A DNA stretch of 64,000 nt. Source: Achromobacter marplatensis (lineage in GTDB: Bacteria; Pseudomonadota; Gammaproteobacteria; Burkholderiales; Burkholderiaceae_B). This document shows, piece after piece, positions 50,861 through 59,763 of this stretch. A model generated the notes under the pieces. The model saw only the letters and a list, made by a program, of their open reading frames with translations, did no database searches and was not told the DNA's origin. The position numbers and the translations under genes are program-made. The stretch spans positions 124,001 through 188,000 of the forward strand of contig NZ_NJIG01000005.1 of assembly GCF_002209535.1 (NCBI RefSeq), given 5' to 3'. Position 1 is the first letter of the stretch; every line of letters starts with the position of its first letter.

Positions 50861-50881
50861 GTCTTATATAAGATATAAGAC
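50861..50881. promoter_or_regulatory. 21-bp inverted repeat upstream of acnB, identical to the one upstream of acnA
   Basis: Arms GTCTTATAT and ATATAAGAC around AAG form a perfect inverted repeat. A -10-like TACAAT (50908-50913) lies 26 nt downstream, with a possible -35 TTGCTT at 50884. The same 21 bp occurs at 63419-63439, also 28 nt before a TACAAT. A shared TCA-cycle regulator is inferred. Confidence 0.8.
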
Positions 50882-50958
50882 ATTTGCTTGCGCCCCCCTC
50901 TTCCCTCTACAATTCCGCCAACAACCCTTCTTCCAACCCGACTTTGAGCAGGCCTCAC

Positions 50959-53550
50959 ATGCTGGATAACTACCGCCAACACGTTGCCGAACGCGCGGCT
51001 CTGGGGATTCCCCCGCTGCCCCTTACGGCTAAACAAACCGCTGAACTGATCGAACTGCTGAAGAACCCGCCCGCTGGCGAGGAGCAGAATCTGGTCGAAC
51101 TGCTGACCTACCGTGTGCCGGCCGGCGTGGACGATGCCGCCAAGGTCAAGGCGTCCTACCTGGCCGCCGTGGCGCTGGGCAAGGAAGCTTGTGCGCTGAT
51201 CAGCCGTGCCAAGGCGACGGAACTGCTGGGCACGATGCTCGGCGGCTACAACATTGGCCCGCTGGTCGACCTGCTGGATGATGCGGAAATCGGCACCATC
51301 GCCGCCGATGCGCTGAAAAAGACCCTGTTGATGTTCGACGCCTTCCATGACGTGAAGGAAAAGGCCGACCGCGGCAACGCCAACGCCAAGTCCGTGCTGC
51401 AAAGCTGGGCGGACGCCGAATGGTTCACCAGCCGTCCGGAACTGCCGGAAAGCCTGACCATCACCGTCTTCAAGGTGCCGGGCGAAACCAACACCGACGA
51501 CCTGTCGCCGGCGCCTGACGCCACGACCCGCCCCGACATCCCGATGCACGCCCTGGCGATGCTGAAGAACAAGCGCGACGGCGCCGCGTTCGAACCGGAA
51601 GAAGACGGCAAGCGCGGCCCGGTCAAGTTCATCGAATCGCTGAAGGAAAAGGGCCACCTGGTCGCCTACGTGGGCGACGTGGTCGGCACGGGTTCGTCGC
51701 GCAAGTCGGCCACCAACTCGGTCCTGTGGTTCACGGGCGAAGACATCCCCTTCGTGCCGAACAAGCGCTTTGGCGGCGTGTGCCTGGGCAACAAGATCGC
51801 CCCGATCTTCTACAACACGATGGAAGACGCCGGCGCCCTGCCGATCGAGCTCGACGTTTCCAAGATGGAAATGGGTGACGTGGTCGAACTGCGCCCCTAC
51901 GAAGGCAAGGCACTGAAGAACGGCGAAGTCATCGCTGAATTCGAAGTGAAGTCCGACGTGCTGTTCGACGAAGTGCGCGCCGGCGGCCGCATTCCGCTGA
52001 TCATCGGCCGCGGCCTGACCAGCAAGGCGCGCGAAGCGCTGGGCCTGGCCCCGTCGACGCTGTTCCGCCTGCCCAAGGATCCGGTCGACACCGGACGCGG
52101 CTACACGCTGGCCCAGAAGATGGTCGGCCGCGCCTGCGGCCTGCCGGAAGGCCGCGGTATCCGCCCGGGCACCTACTGCGAACCGAAGATGACCTCGGTC
52201 GGCAGCCAGGACACCACCGGCCCGATGACCCGCGACGAACTGAAAGACCTGGCTTGCCTGGGCTTCTCGGCCGATCTGGTGATGCAGTCGTTCTGCCACA
52301 CCGCCGCCTACCCGAAGCCCGTGGACGTCAAGACGCATCACACGCTGCCCGAATTCATCAGCACCCGCGGCGGCATCTCGCTGCGCCCGGGTGATGGCGT
52401 GATCCACTCGTGGCTGAACCGCATGCTGTTGCCCGACACCGTCGGCACCGGCGGCGACTCGCACACCCGTTTCCCGATCGGCATCTCGTTCCCGGCCGGT
52501 TCGGGCCTGGTGGCCTTTGCCGCCGCCACGGGCGTGATGCCCCTGGACATGCCGGAATCGGTGCTGGTCCGCTTCAAGGGCAAGCTGCAGCCTGGCGTCA
52601 CCCTGCGCGACCTGGTCAACGCCATCCCGCTGTACGCCATCAAGCAAGGCCTGCTGACGGTTGCCAAGCAAGGCAAGAAGAACATCTTCTCCGGCCGCAT
52701 CCTGGAAATCGAAGGCCTGCCCGACCTGAAGGTCGAACAAGCCTTTGAGCTGTCGGACGCCTCCGCAGAACGTTCGGCCGCCGGCTGCTCGGTCCACCTG
52801 AACAAGGAACCGATCATCGAATACATCAACAGCAACATCGTGATGTTGAAGTGGATGATCGCCAACGGCTACGAAGACGAGCGCACGCTGGGCCGCCGCA
52901 TCAAGGCCATGGAAGCCTGGCTGGCTGATCCCCAGCTGCTGGCTCCGGATGCCGACGCCGAATACGCCGCCGTCATCGAAATCGACCTGGCCGACGTGCA
53001 CGAGCCCATCGTGGCCTGCCCGAACGACCCGGACGACGTCAAGACGCTGTCGGAAGTCGCCGGCGCCAAGATCGACGAAGTGTTCATCGGCAGCTGCATG
53101 ACCAACATCGGCCACTTCCGCGCAGCCTCCAAGCTGCTGGAAGGCAAGCGCGACATCCCGGTCAAGCTGTGGATTGCCCCGCCGACCAAGATGGACGCCA
53201 CGCAGCTCACCGAAGAAGGCCACTACGGCGTGTTCGGCACGGCAGGTGCGCGCACCGAAATGCCGGGCTGCTCGCTGTGCATGGGCAACCAGGCCCAAGT
53301 GCGCGAAGGCGCGACCGTCATGTCGACCAGCACCCGCAACTTCCCGAACCGCCTGGGCAAGAACACGAACGTGTACCTGGGCTCGGCTGAACTGGCCGCC
53401 ATCTGCTCGAAGCTGGGCCGGATTCCGACCAAGGAAGAGTACATGGGCGATATGGGCGTCATCAACAAGAGCGGCGACCAGATCTACCAATACCTGAACT
53501 TCGACAAGATCGCGGACTACAAGGACGTGGCGGACGTAATCGAGGTCTAA
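50959..53550 (+). CDS. acnB: Bifunctional aconitate hydratase B
   Basis: 863 residues; isomerises citrate and isocitrate in the TCA cycle, and AcnB often also acts on 2-methylisocitrate. The order HEAT-like N-terminal domain, swivel domain and [4Fe-4S] catalytic domains is the AcnB order. Iron-sulfur cysteines are seen in [11 protein letters not shown] and [12 protein letters not shown]. Conserved [31 protein letters not shown] residues (key: [16 protein letters not shown]) are present. The start at 50959 fits the conserved [17 protein letters not shown]. Preceded by a 21-bp inverted repeat and followed by a strong terminator, so it is monocistronic. Confidence 0.97.
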   Translation: MLDNYRQHVAERAALGIPPLPLTAKQTAELIELLKNPPAGEEQNLVELLTYRVPAGVDDAAKVKASYLAAVALGKEACALISRAKATELLGTMLGGYNIGPLVDLLDDAEIGTIAADALKKTLLMFDAFHDVKEKADRGNANAKSVLQSWADAEWFTSRPELPESLTITVFKVPGETNTDDLSPAPDATTRPDIPMHALAMLKNKRDGAAFEPEEDGKRGPVKFIESLKEKGHLVAYVGDVVGTGSSRKSATNSVLWFTGEDIPFVPNKRFGGVCLGNKIAPIFYNTMEDAGALPIELDVSKMEMGDVVELRPYEGKALKNGEVIAEFEVKSDVLFDEVRAGGRIPLIIGRGLTSKAREALGLAPSTLFRLPKDPVDTGRGYTLAQKMVGRACGLPEGRGIRPGTYCEPKMTSVGSQDTTGPMTRDELKDLACLGFSADLVMQSFCHTAAYPKPVDVKTHHTLPEFISTRGGISLRPGDGVIHSWLNRMLLPDTVGTGGDSHTRFPIGISFPAGSGLVAFAAATGVMPLDMPESVLVRFKGKLQPGVTLRDLVNAIPLYAIKQGLLTVAKQGKKNIFSGRILEIEGLPDLKVEQAFELSDASAERSAAGCSVHLNKEPIIEYINSNIVMLKWMIANGYEDERTLGRRIKAMEAWLADPQLLAPDADAEYAAVIEIDLADVHEPIVACPNDPDDVKTLSEVAGAKIDEVFIGSCMTNIGHFRAASKLLEGKRDIPVKLWIAPPTKMDATQLTEEGHYGVFGTAGARTEMPGCSLCMGNQAQVREGATVMSTSTRNFPNRLGKNTNVYLGSAELAAICSKLGRIPTKEEYMGDMGVINKSGDQIYQYLNFDKIADYKDVADVIEV

Positions 53551-53584
53551 GCCTCGCGCGATAGCCAGGTTTTCAGCCTGCACG

Positions 53585-53615
53585 ACGGCCCCGGAGCGAT
53601 CCGGGGCCGTTTTTC
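53585..53615 (+). terminator. Intrinsic terminator after acnB
   Basis: Ten-bp stem ACGGCCCCGG / CCGGGGCCGT with loop AGCGAT, followed by a run of T. It lies 34 nt after the acnB stop. Confidence 0.92.
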
Positions 53616-53778
53616 TTTGTCCGCCGCAAACGGATCCCGGCCGAGCGGACCAAAAATTTAAGGGACGGAACTTTTCCGGCGATACGTTTTCATACAATCG
53701 CGCTACCTTGTGACACTTAGCCCTTAACCCGGCGCGGCTTGCCGCCTGCGCCCCCCTTATCCAGGAGGACGCCTGCCA

Positions 53779-54378
53779 ATGACCCGGCTTTTGCTGCCGC
53801 CGCTGCTACTGCTGGCGCTTGCCGGTTGCGCCACCGCGCCGCCATCCAATCCCGAGAACATCTGCGCGATCTTCCGCGAAAAGCCGGACTGGCATGACGC
53901 CGCCCTGAAAGTGCAGAAGAAGTGGGGCGCGCCCGTCCCGGTGCCGATGGCTATGATGTACCAGGAGTCCTCGTTCAAGCAGGACGCCGTGCCGCCCCGC
54001 TACTACTTCCTGGGCATTATCCCCTGGGGCCGCGTCAGTTCCGCCTACGGTTATGCGCAAGCCAAGGACGAAACCTGGGCCGACTACAAGAAAGAGGCAG
54101 GCGGCTGGGGCTCCAGCCGCGACAACTTCGCCGACGCGCTGGATTTCATGGGCTGGTACATGAGCAAGTCGCAGCGCATCAACGGGGTGTCGAAGTGGGA
54201 TGCCTACGGCCAATACCTGAATTACCACGAAGGCTGGACCGGCTACCGCAACCGCAGCTACGACCGCAAGGCATGGCTGAAGACGGTGTCGCAAAGGGTG
54301 CAGGCGCGCGCGGAGAAGTTCACGTCGCAGTACAAGAGCTGCGAGGCGGATCTGACGCGGGGGGGATGGTTCTGGTGA
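53779..54378 (+). CDS. Lytic-transglycosylase-like lipoprotein
   Basis: 199 residues. The signal peptide ends in the lipobox LALAGC with lipidated Cys17. A SLT-like region follows: MAMMYQESSFKQDA with the putative catalytic Glu63, AYGYAQAKDETW (about 90-101) and WDAYGQYLNYHEGWTGYRNRSY. The general layout E-S-S-F...G-Y-A-Q matches lysozyme-fold transglycosylases that cut peptidoglycan. The protein lies in the periplasm on the outer or inner membrane. It is smaller than Slt or MltC, so the exact class is uncertain. Confidence 0.82.
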   Translation: MTRLLLPPLLLLALAGCATAPPSNPENICAIFREKPDWHDAALKVQKKWGAPVPVPMAMMYQESSFKQDAVPPRYYFLGIIPWGRVSSAYGYAQAKDETWADYKKEAGGWGSSRDNFADALDFMGWYMSKSQRINGVSKWDAYGQYLNYHEGWTGYRNRSYDRKAWLKTVSQRVQARAEKFTSQYKSCEADLTRGGWFW

Positions 54379-54414
54379 CGTCCGGACACGAGCCAAGGCC
54401 TACGTCTGGCTAAA

Positions 54415-54432
54415 TATACAAAAATTTGTATA
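54415..54432. promoter_or_regulatory. Operator-like inverted repeat upstream of the higBA pair
   Basis: Arms TATACAAA and TTTGTATA with AA between them, in an AT-rich patch 8 nt before the toxin ATG. This is the usual position of the autoregulatory site bound by HigA-type antitoxins. The TTGTATAAT in the right arm may also serve as the -10 region. Confidence 0.75.
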
Positions 54433-54440
54433 ATCAGGCC

Positions 54441-54780
54441 ATGAAAGTCCGCAAACCCGTGGAATTCGTTGGCACGGCACTCGACGATCTACGGACCTTT
54501 CCCTTGTCCGCCCGGCGTAACGCGGGTCACCAGATAGACCAAGTGCAACGGGGTCTTGAACCGGACGATTGGAAGCCTATGGCGACCATCGGACAGGGGA
54601 GTCCGCGAGATTCGAATTCGTGATGACTTAGGCGCCTTCCGAGTCATCTATGTCGCGAAACTGGCCGACGCCGTCTATGTCTTGCACTGCTTTCAAAAGA
54701 AGACGGCGAAAACTGGTAGACCTGACCTGGATCTGGCGATCAAACGATACCGGAGCTTGTTGAAGGAGTTGGACCAATGA
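54441..54780 (+). pseudogene. higB: HigB/RelE-type toxin gene with a frameshift
   Basis: The phage Gp49-like/HigB toxin is read in two frames. Frame 1 from ATG 54441 gives MKVRKPVEFVGTALDDLRTFP...DWKPMATIG, then goes off into SPRDSNS and stops. The second frame carries the conserved rest (GVREIRIRDDLGAFRVIYVAKLADAVYVLHCFQKK...RYRSLL). Removing one G from the GGGG at 54596-54599 restores TIGQGVREIRI and a full protein of about 112 residues. As given, the toxin is dead, unless the extra G is a sequencing error. The antitoxin gene follows as an ATGA overlap. Confidence 0.85.
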
Positions 54781-55061
54781 CCAAGCAAAGATATGCCAGC
54801 GTGTGGGACGCGATAGAAGATACGCCCGCCGAAGCCGAAAACATGAAATTGCGCTCCGAACTGATGCTGGCGTTGAAGAATCACATTGCCCACGCAGAAA
54901 TGAGCCAGCAAGAAGCGGCGCAACTATTCGGCGTCACCCAACCGCGCATTTCCGACCTGATGCGTGGAAAAATAAACCTGTTTGGATTGGACGCCCTGGT
55001 CAACATGGCCGCCGCTGCCGGTCTGCATGTGGAACTGCGCATCCACCAGGAAGCTGCCTGA
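54777..55061 (+). CDS. higA: XRE-family antitoxin (HigA-type)
   Basis: 94 residues. A helix-turn-helix near 40-75 (MSQQEAAQLFGVTQPRISDLMRGKINLFGLDALVNMAAAAGL) is the typical Xre/HigA recognition unit. It would neutralise the toxin and repress the operon through the inverted repeat at 54415-54432. It starts inside the toxin stop (ATGA). Reading frame intact, whereas the toxin is frameshifted, so the locus as written is a toxin-less antitoxin. Confidence 0.9.
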   Translation: MTKQRYASVWDAIEDTPAEAENMKLRSELMLALKNHIAHAEMSQQEAAQLFGVTQPRISDLMRGKINLFGLDALVNMAAAAGLHVELRIHQEAA

Positions 55062-55077
55062 CAAAACGGGAAGTTCC

Positions 55078-55112
55078 ATGCAAAACCCCGGCTTGGCGCC
55101 GGGGTTTTGCAT
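55078..55112. terminator. Bidirectional intrinsic terminator between higA and the TonB receptor
   Basis: Fifteen-bp perfect stem: arms ATGCAAAACCCCGGC and GCCGGGGTTTTGCAT, loop TTGGC. It lies between convergent genes and can stop both. Confidence 0.92.
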
Positions 55113-55137
55113 GCATGCCGGCTCATGCCGGCCACGA

Positions 55138-57354
55138 TCAGAAGTCCATGCTGGCCGACAGCAGGAACGTGCGCGGACCGCCCAGGACCAGGTAGCCGTT
55201 GCCCGGGTAGCCGCCCACCGACGACCAGTAGTTGCGGTTGGCGATGTTCTCGACGCGCGCGCGCAGGGTCACGACGTGGCCGTCGACGTCCATCATGTAA
55301 CGCAGGCCGGCGTCAAAGCGGGTCCAGCCCGGCACCTTGAGGGTGTTGGCATCGTTCGCATAGGACGAACCGGTGTAGACCACGCGGCCGTCTACAGCCA
55401 GGCCCTGGACGCCCGGAATATCCCATTCCACGCCCATGTTGGCTTGGAAGCGCGGCACGCCGATCACGCGGTTGCCGTCCAGCGAAGCCGTGCCGGTCGA
55501 GCGCTGCTCGGCGTCCAGCCACGTCAGGCCGCCCAGTACGCGCACGCTCTTGACGGGTTCGCCGTAGACGGTCAGTTCCGCGCCCTGATGGCGGTCCTTG
55601 CCCGAGGTCGTCAGCTCGTTGCTGGCGTTGTACATCGCGCGTGGCTTGTCCGTGGAGAAGAGCGCCAGACCGGCGCCCAGCCCGTCGCCTTCGTACTTCA
55701 CGCCGATTTCCTTTTGCTTGGACACGTAGGGCTGCAGGCTCTGGCCGACGTTGGGCACCGGCCGGCCGTTGGCGTTCGCGGGCGCCGTCGGTCCTGCAAC
55801 CAGCGCCTCAATGTAGTTCGCGTACAGCGAAACGCTGGGCGCCACCTTGAACACGATGCCGGCGGCAGGCGAATTGCGGCTGGCGTCATAGGCGCCATTT
55901 TCCTTGCCGGTGTTGTAGGCGTAGTCGCGTTGCGACAGGCGCTGGTGGCGGATGCCCAGGGTCAGCAGCACCTTGTCGTCCAGGAAGGACAAGGTATCGC
56001 CCAGGGCATAGCTGCTCATGCGCGTGCGCCCTTGCAGCGCAGGGTTGTCGATATCGTTGCCGCGCAGCGCGCCGGCGCTGAAGGCAGGCTTGTCGTAAGA
56101 CACCGGGTCATAGATGTTGGTGGCAAACGTGTTCGCGTAATCCATGATGTAGGCATTCTTCTTCTTCAGATCGAAGAAGGACGCCGACACGACGAACTCA
56201 TGGCCCACCGGACCCGTGCGCACCTTGGCGCGCAGACCCAGTTCGCCGGTGTTGACGCTGTCTTCGCGGGTATTGTCGAAGCGGTAGAAATTGCCCGCGC
56301 CCGTGCTGCCGTTGGTCAAGGTCACGTTGCCCAGCGAGTTCGCTTCATCGCTGCGGCGAAAACCGTAGGCGGCCCAACCGGTCAGCTTGTCGCTGAAGTC
56401 ATGTTCCGCGCGCACGGTGCCGAACACATCGCGCTCGTTGGAATACGACCACGGCTGCGCATAGTTGGAGCTGGCGTCGGGCGCATCAGGCACGCTGGTC
56501 ACGCCTGCGCCCATCGTCACGTTCGGACGCGCGCGCTTGAGCTTGTTTTCCTGCCAACCGATATCGCCCGACAAACGCGTATCGGCCGAGCGCCAATCCA
56601 GGCCCAACGACACCAGGCTGGTGCGGGAATGTTCGTCATCGATCGCCGTGTCGCCGCTGCGCTGCGCCGCGTTCAAGCGGATGCCCGTGCTGCCGTCCGG
56701 ACCGAAGCGCCGGGCGATATCGGTGGACACCTGGAACTGGCCGCCGCTGGAAATGCCCGTGGTGACGCGGGTCAGCGGCTCGTTCGGCGCACGCTTGGGC
56801 ACCAGGTTGATGACGCCGCCGATGCCGCCGCCGCCAGGCGTCGCGCCCGTCAGGAACGCCGACGCGCCGCGCAGCACTTCCACGCGTTCGAACAGTTCGG
56901 TAGCGATGTACTGGCGGGGCAGCAGGCTGTACAACCCGTTGTAGGCCACGTCGTCCGAGCTCAGGATGAAGCCGCGGATGAAGTAGGACTCCTGGAAGTT
57001 GCCAAAGCCGCGCGCCACGCGCACGCCCGAGTCGTTCTGCAGCACGTCGCCCACGCTGCGCGCCTGCTTGTCCTGGATCAGTTCGTTCGTATAGCTGGTG
57101 ATGCTGAACGGGGTGCTCAGGTTGTCTTGCGTGCCCAGCACGCCGACGCGGCCGCCCGTGGCCACCTGCCCGCCCGCAAAGGGCGCAGCCAGGCCGCCGG
57201 CCGACGCATCGGCGCTGGCCTCGACTTTGATGGCTTCCATCGACACGACTGAGCCGTTGGGCGCGGCGGGTTGGGCTTGGGGTGCGGTTTGACCGTAGAC
57301 GACACCCAGGCACGGCAGCGTAGCGGCCACGCAGGCAAGAGTTCTGATTTTCAT
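55138..57354 (-). CDS. TonB-dependent siderophore receptor (no STN domain)
   Basis: 738-residue outer-membrane receptor. Signal peptide ends near VYGQ21. The plug domain has LSTPFSITSYTNELIQDKQARSVGDVLQNDSGVRV and the sequence GVINLVPKRAP. The barrel ends in C-terminal Phe (LSASMDF), as outer-membrane barrels need. There is no N-terminal signalling domain, in contrast to the receptor at 24356. It resembles ferrichrome/ferrioxamine/catecholate-type receptors; the ligand is unknown. A Fur-box-like AT-rich site is 165-190 nt upstream. Start 57354 opens the signal peptide. Confidence 0.92.
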   Translation of the reverse strand: MKIRTLACVAATLPCLGVVYGQTAPQAQPAAPNGSVVSMEAIKVEASADASAGGLAAPFAGGQVATGGRVGVLGTQDNLSTPFSITSYTNELIQDKQARSVGDVLQNDSGVRVARGFGNFQESYFIRGFILSSDDVAYNGLYSLLPRQYIATELFERVEVLRGASAFLTGATPGGGGIGGVINLVPKRAPNEPLTRVTTGISSGGQFQVSTDIARRFGPDGSTGIRLNAAQRSGDTAIDDEHSRTSLVSLGLDWRSADTRLSGDIGWQENKLKRARPNVTMGAGVTSVPDAPDASSNYAQPWSYSNERDVFGTVRAEHDFSDKLTGWAAYGFRRSDEANSLGNVTLTNGSTGAGNFYRFDNTREDSVNTGELGLRAKVRTGPVGHEFVVSASFFDLKKKNAYIMDYANTFATNIYDPVSYDKPAFSAGALRGNDIDNPALQGRTRMSSYALGDTLSFLDDKVLLTLGIRHQRLSQRDYAYNTGKENGAYDASRNSPAAGIVFKVAPSVSLYANYIEALVAGPTAPANANGRPVPNVGQSLQPYVSKQKEIGVKYEGDGLGAGLALFSTDKPRAMYNASNELTTSGKDRHQGAELTVYGEPVKSVRVLGGLTWLDAEQRSTGTASLDGNRVIGVPRFQANMGVEWDIPGVQGLAVDGRVVYTGSSYANDANTLKVPGWTRFDAGLRYMMDVDGHVVTLRARVENIANRNYWSSVGGYPGNGYLVLGGPRTFLLSASMDF

Positions 57355-57524
57355 ATCGGGATCGAGAGGGGGCAAGAGAAGCGCGTCGCTGCGCAAAGAA
57401 ACGCAAAATCCCGATGGGTCACGCACGGAAAACGGCTGATCAGTCGCACCACCGCAAGGCCGGAACGGCCTTGCCGAGCCCGTTCACCAAGGGGTCTTGA
57501 GGTCTTACGCAGGAAATCTTATCA

Positions 57525-57546
57525 AACAGAGAATCATTATTATTAC
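57525..57546. promoter_or_regulatory. Fur-box-like site upstream of the second TonB receptor
   Basis: The stretch around GAGAATCATTATTATTA matches the right half of the Fur consensus (core AATCATTAT is exact) but the left half is poor. It lies about 175 nt upstream of the receptor start. Weaker than the fecI Fur box. Confidence 0.5.
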
Positions 57547-57610
57547 ATCCCCAATAACAGAAAGACGGTTCGTTGTCGCCACGCAACAAACGCCCCTTAT
57601 GGCGGCAGGG

Positions 57611-58524
57611 TCAAGCCGCCTGATCCTGCCGCAACTGTCCGAAGTCGCCCGCCTCGTAGGCGGCCAGTGCCCGCGTCAGGTCCCGCTGACTCGCCATTAC
57701 GATCGGGCCGTGCCGAAAGACGGGTTCGTCCACGGCGGGGCCGGCGATCAACACAAAATGGGCGGGCACCTTGCCCGCCATCAGCAGCAGCACGCCTTCA
57801 TCGTCGGCGGATGTCGCCGATGCCGCCAACGCGGCCGCCTCTCTGAGCACGGCAAAATCCGGGTCCCACCCTGCCGCTTCGGCAAGGGCGGCGCTCCATG
57901 TCGACGATGCCGGGCGCGCACCCCCAGCTCGCCCTGCACGGCGTAGACCCAGGCGTTCCAGCCGGGCGGCAGCGGAAGCAACTGGGTCGCGCCCGGGCGC
58001 AGCCAGCCGTCCAGGATCATCAGCGCCTCGGGGGTGGCCAGCGGCGACTGCCAGCCGCCGTGGCTGCCCGCCACGACGCGGAAGCGGCCGGCGTCCGTCT
58101 GAATGACCGGCATCTCCCAGGCGCGCAACAGCGACACGGCCGGTGGCAGGGTCTTCAACCGGTCCGGCAGGTTCAAGGCGATGCGCAGCCCGTTCAAGCG
58201 GGCCGGGCCCGTCGGCTGCTGCGTGCGCAGGATGCCCTTGCCAGCGACCGTCCAATGCAGGTCGCCCGCCCTCGCCTCATGGTCGTTGCCCTCGCTGTCC
58301 CGGCATTGCATGACGCCTTTGGCATCTTCCAATAGCAGCGTAGCGGCGCACAGGCCGGCGTACGGCAGGGGCGCGGCCGTGGGGCCGGTCATGATGAAGT
58401 GATCCACCATGACGACGGGCGACGGGCTATGGGAAAAATCGGTATGCAGGAACTGGCGGAGGGTGCAGGCCTCGCCCACTGACTGGGGCTGGCCGGCAAC
58501 GACGCTACTGAGATGGATAGTCAA
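57611..58524 (-). pseudogene. Pirin-family protein gene with a frameshift
   Basis: Pirin-type bicupin. Frame 1 from TTG 58524 reads the N-terminal cupin (RQFLHTDFSHSPSPVVMVDHF...GDLHWTVAGKGILRTQ, then GWNAWVYAVQGELGV) and then loses similarity. The other frame carries the C-terminal end (GKVPAHFVLIAGPAVDEPVFRHGPIVMASQRDLTRALAAYEAGDFG). The switch is at the run CCCCC at 57921-57925 (five G on the coding strand). One more G restores one ORF of about 303 residues. No ATG is available at the 5' end; TTG with AGGCAG upstream is the best start. Broken as given, or a sequencing error. Confidence 0.8.
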
Positions 58525-58550
58525 AAAATGCTGCCTGATGAGGGAGTGAC

Positions 58551-58605
58551 GCTAGGGCCTGTACACGTGAAAAGGAAATTCCCTTTTGCGTGGACAGGCC
58601 CTAGC
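58551..58605. repeat. 55-bp near-perfect inverted repeat
   Basis: The outer arms GCTAGGGCCTGT and ACAGGCCCTAGC are exact inverted copies, and the inner part (CACG.GAAAAGG..., ...CCTTTTGCGTG) also pairs, leaving a short loop at GAAATTC. It lies between the Bug gene end and pirin start. It can act as a terminator for the leftward Bug transcript or be a member of a dispersed palindromic family. No second copy in this window. Confidence 0.65.
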
Positions 58606-58682
58606 TGACGCGAAGCTTATGGGTTCCGCGTAACCCGCGCAATCCCCCATTTCCCCGCAGTCGTCCCGACGCCCGGGTGTGC

Positions 58683-59666
58683 TCAGTCGAGCTTGATTTG
58701 GTTCGCCCGGATCACCGCGCCCCAGCGTTCGCGGTCTTCGGCGACGTACCGGTCGGTCTCGGCCTGGTCGCGCGGTGCCTGGATCACCAGCCCCAGGGTC
58801 TGGAAGCGTTCCCGGAAATCCGGCTGCGCCATGACGCGGGCCACGGCATCCTGCAGGGCCTTGGCCTCGGCGGCCGGCGTGGCCAGCGGCACGGCAACGC
58901 CGAACCACGTCGCCGCGCGGAAGCCCGGAAAACCGCTTTCAGCCACGGTGGGCACGTCCGGCAGCACGGGCAGCCGCTCAGCCGTGGTCACCGCCAGCGC
59001 CTTGATCTTGTTTTCCTTCACCAGCGGCAAGGACGTGCTGATGACGTCGACCATCAATTGCGTGTCGTTGGCCATCAATGAACTGAGCGCGGGCGCGCTG
59101 CCGTTGTACGGGATGTGGGCAATATCGATGCCGGTGCGTGTCTTGAGCAATTCGGTCGCCAGCTGCAAGGGGTTGCCGATCCCGACCGACGCATAGTTCA
59201 ACTTGCCGGGGCGCGCCTTGGCATAGCTGACGAACTGCGCCCAGGTCGTGGCAGGCACCTCGTTGTTCGCCACGACGACCAGCGGCAACTCGGCCACCAC
59301 CGACAGCACGCGGAAATCGCGCGCCGCGTCGTAGGAAATCTTCTGATAAAGCATGGGGTTAAGCACCATGCTGGCGTTGCTGGCCAGGAACAGCGTATAG
59401 CCGTCGGGCTGCGCGCGGGCCACCTGGGTGGCGGCGATCATGGTGTTGGCGCCCGGCTTGTTTTCAACCACGACCGACTGGGAAAGCTCGCGCGACAGGC
59501 GCTCGGCCAACACGCGCGACAACTGATCCGCCGCGCCGCCAGGCGTGTAGGGCACCACCAGTTTGACTGGCCTGTCGGGGAATGCCGCCAGGGCCTGCGG
59601 GGCGCCTGCGGCGCACACCAGCATGGCGGCCGCGGCGCGTCCGAACCAACGATTCATCTGCAACAT
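58683..59666 (-). CDS. Bug-family periplasmic receptor
   Basis: 327 residues. Signal peptide ends near ALAA28, then FPDRPVKLVVPYTPGGAADQLSRVLAERL and ENKPGANTMIAATQVARAQPDGYTL (family ligand loops). IPYNGSAPALSSLMANDTQLMVD and LPDVPTVAESGFPGF follow. GGAG lies 7 nt before ATG 59666; a second Met three codons on is possible. It is downstream of the acyl-CoA ligase and SDR genes, so the ligand may be the acid they metabolise. No TctA/TctB partner nearby. Confidence 0.9.
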   Translation of the reverse strand: MLQMNRWFGRAAAAMLVCAAGAPQALAAFPDRPVKLVVPYTPGGAADQLSRVLAERLSRELSQSVVVENKPGANTMIAATQVARAQPDGYTLFLASNASMVLNPMLYQKISYDAARDFRVLSVVAELPLVVVANNEVPATTWAQFVSYAKARPGKLNYASVGIGNPLQLATELLKTRTGIDIAHIPYNGSAPALSSLMANDTQLMVDVISTSLPLVKENKIKALAVTTAERLPVLPDVPTVAESGFPGFRAATWFGVAVPLATPAAEAKALQDAVARVMAQPDFRERFQTLGLVIQAPRDQAETDRYVAEDRERWGAVIRANQIKLD

Positions 59667-59763
59667 GCTTGTCTCCCGAGTCTTTACCGACTCTTATATT
59701 GGGTACTGCCTGAAGGGACTGGACGACGGCGCAGGCGGTCTTTCGTAAGGCCGCACCGGGCCG

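Noticed and set aside
58552..58908. Leftward open frame spanning the 55-bp inverted repeat
   Set aside because: It overlaps the Bug gene and the repeat; Arg-rich shadow frame.
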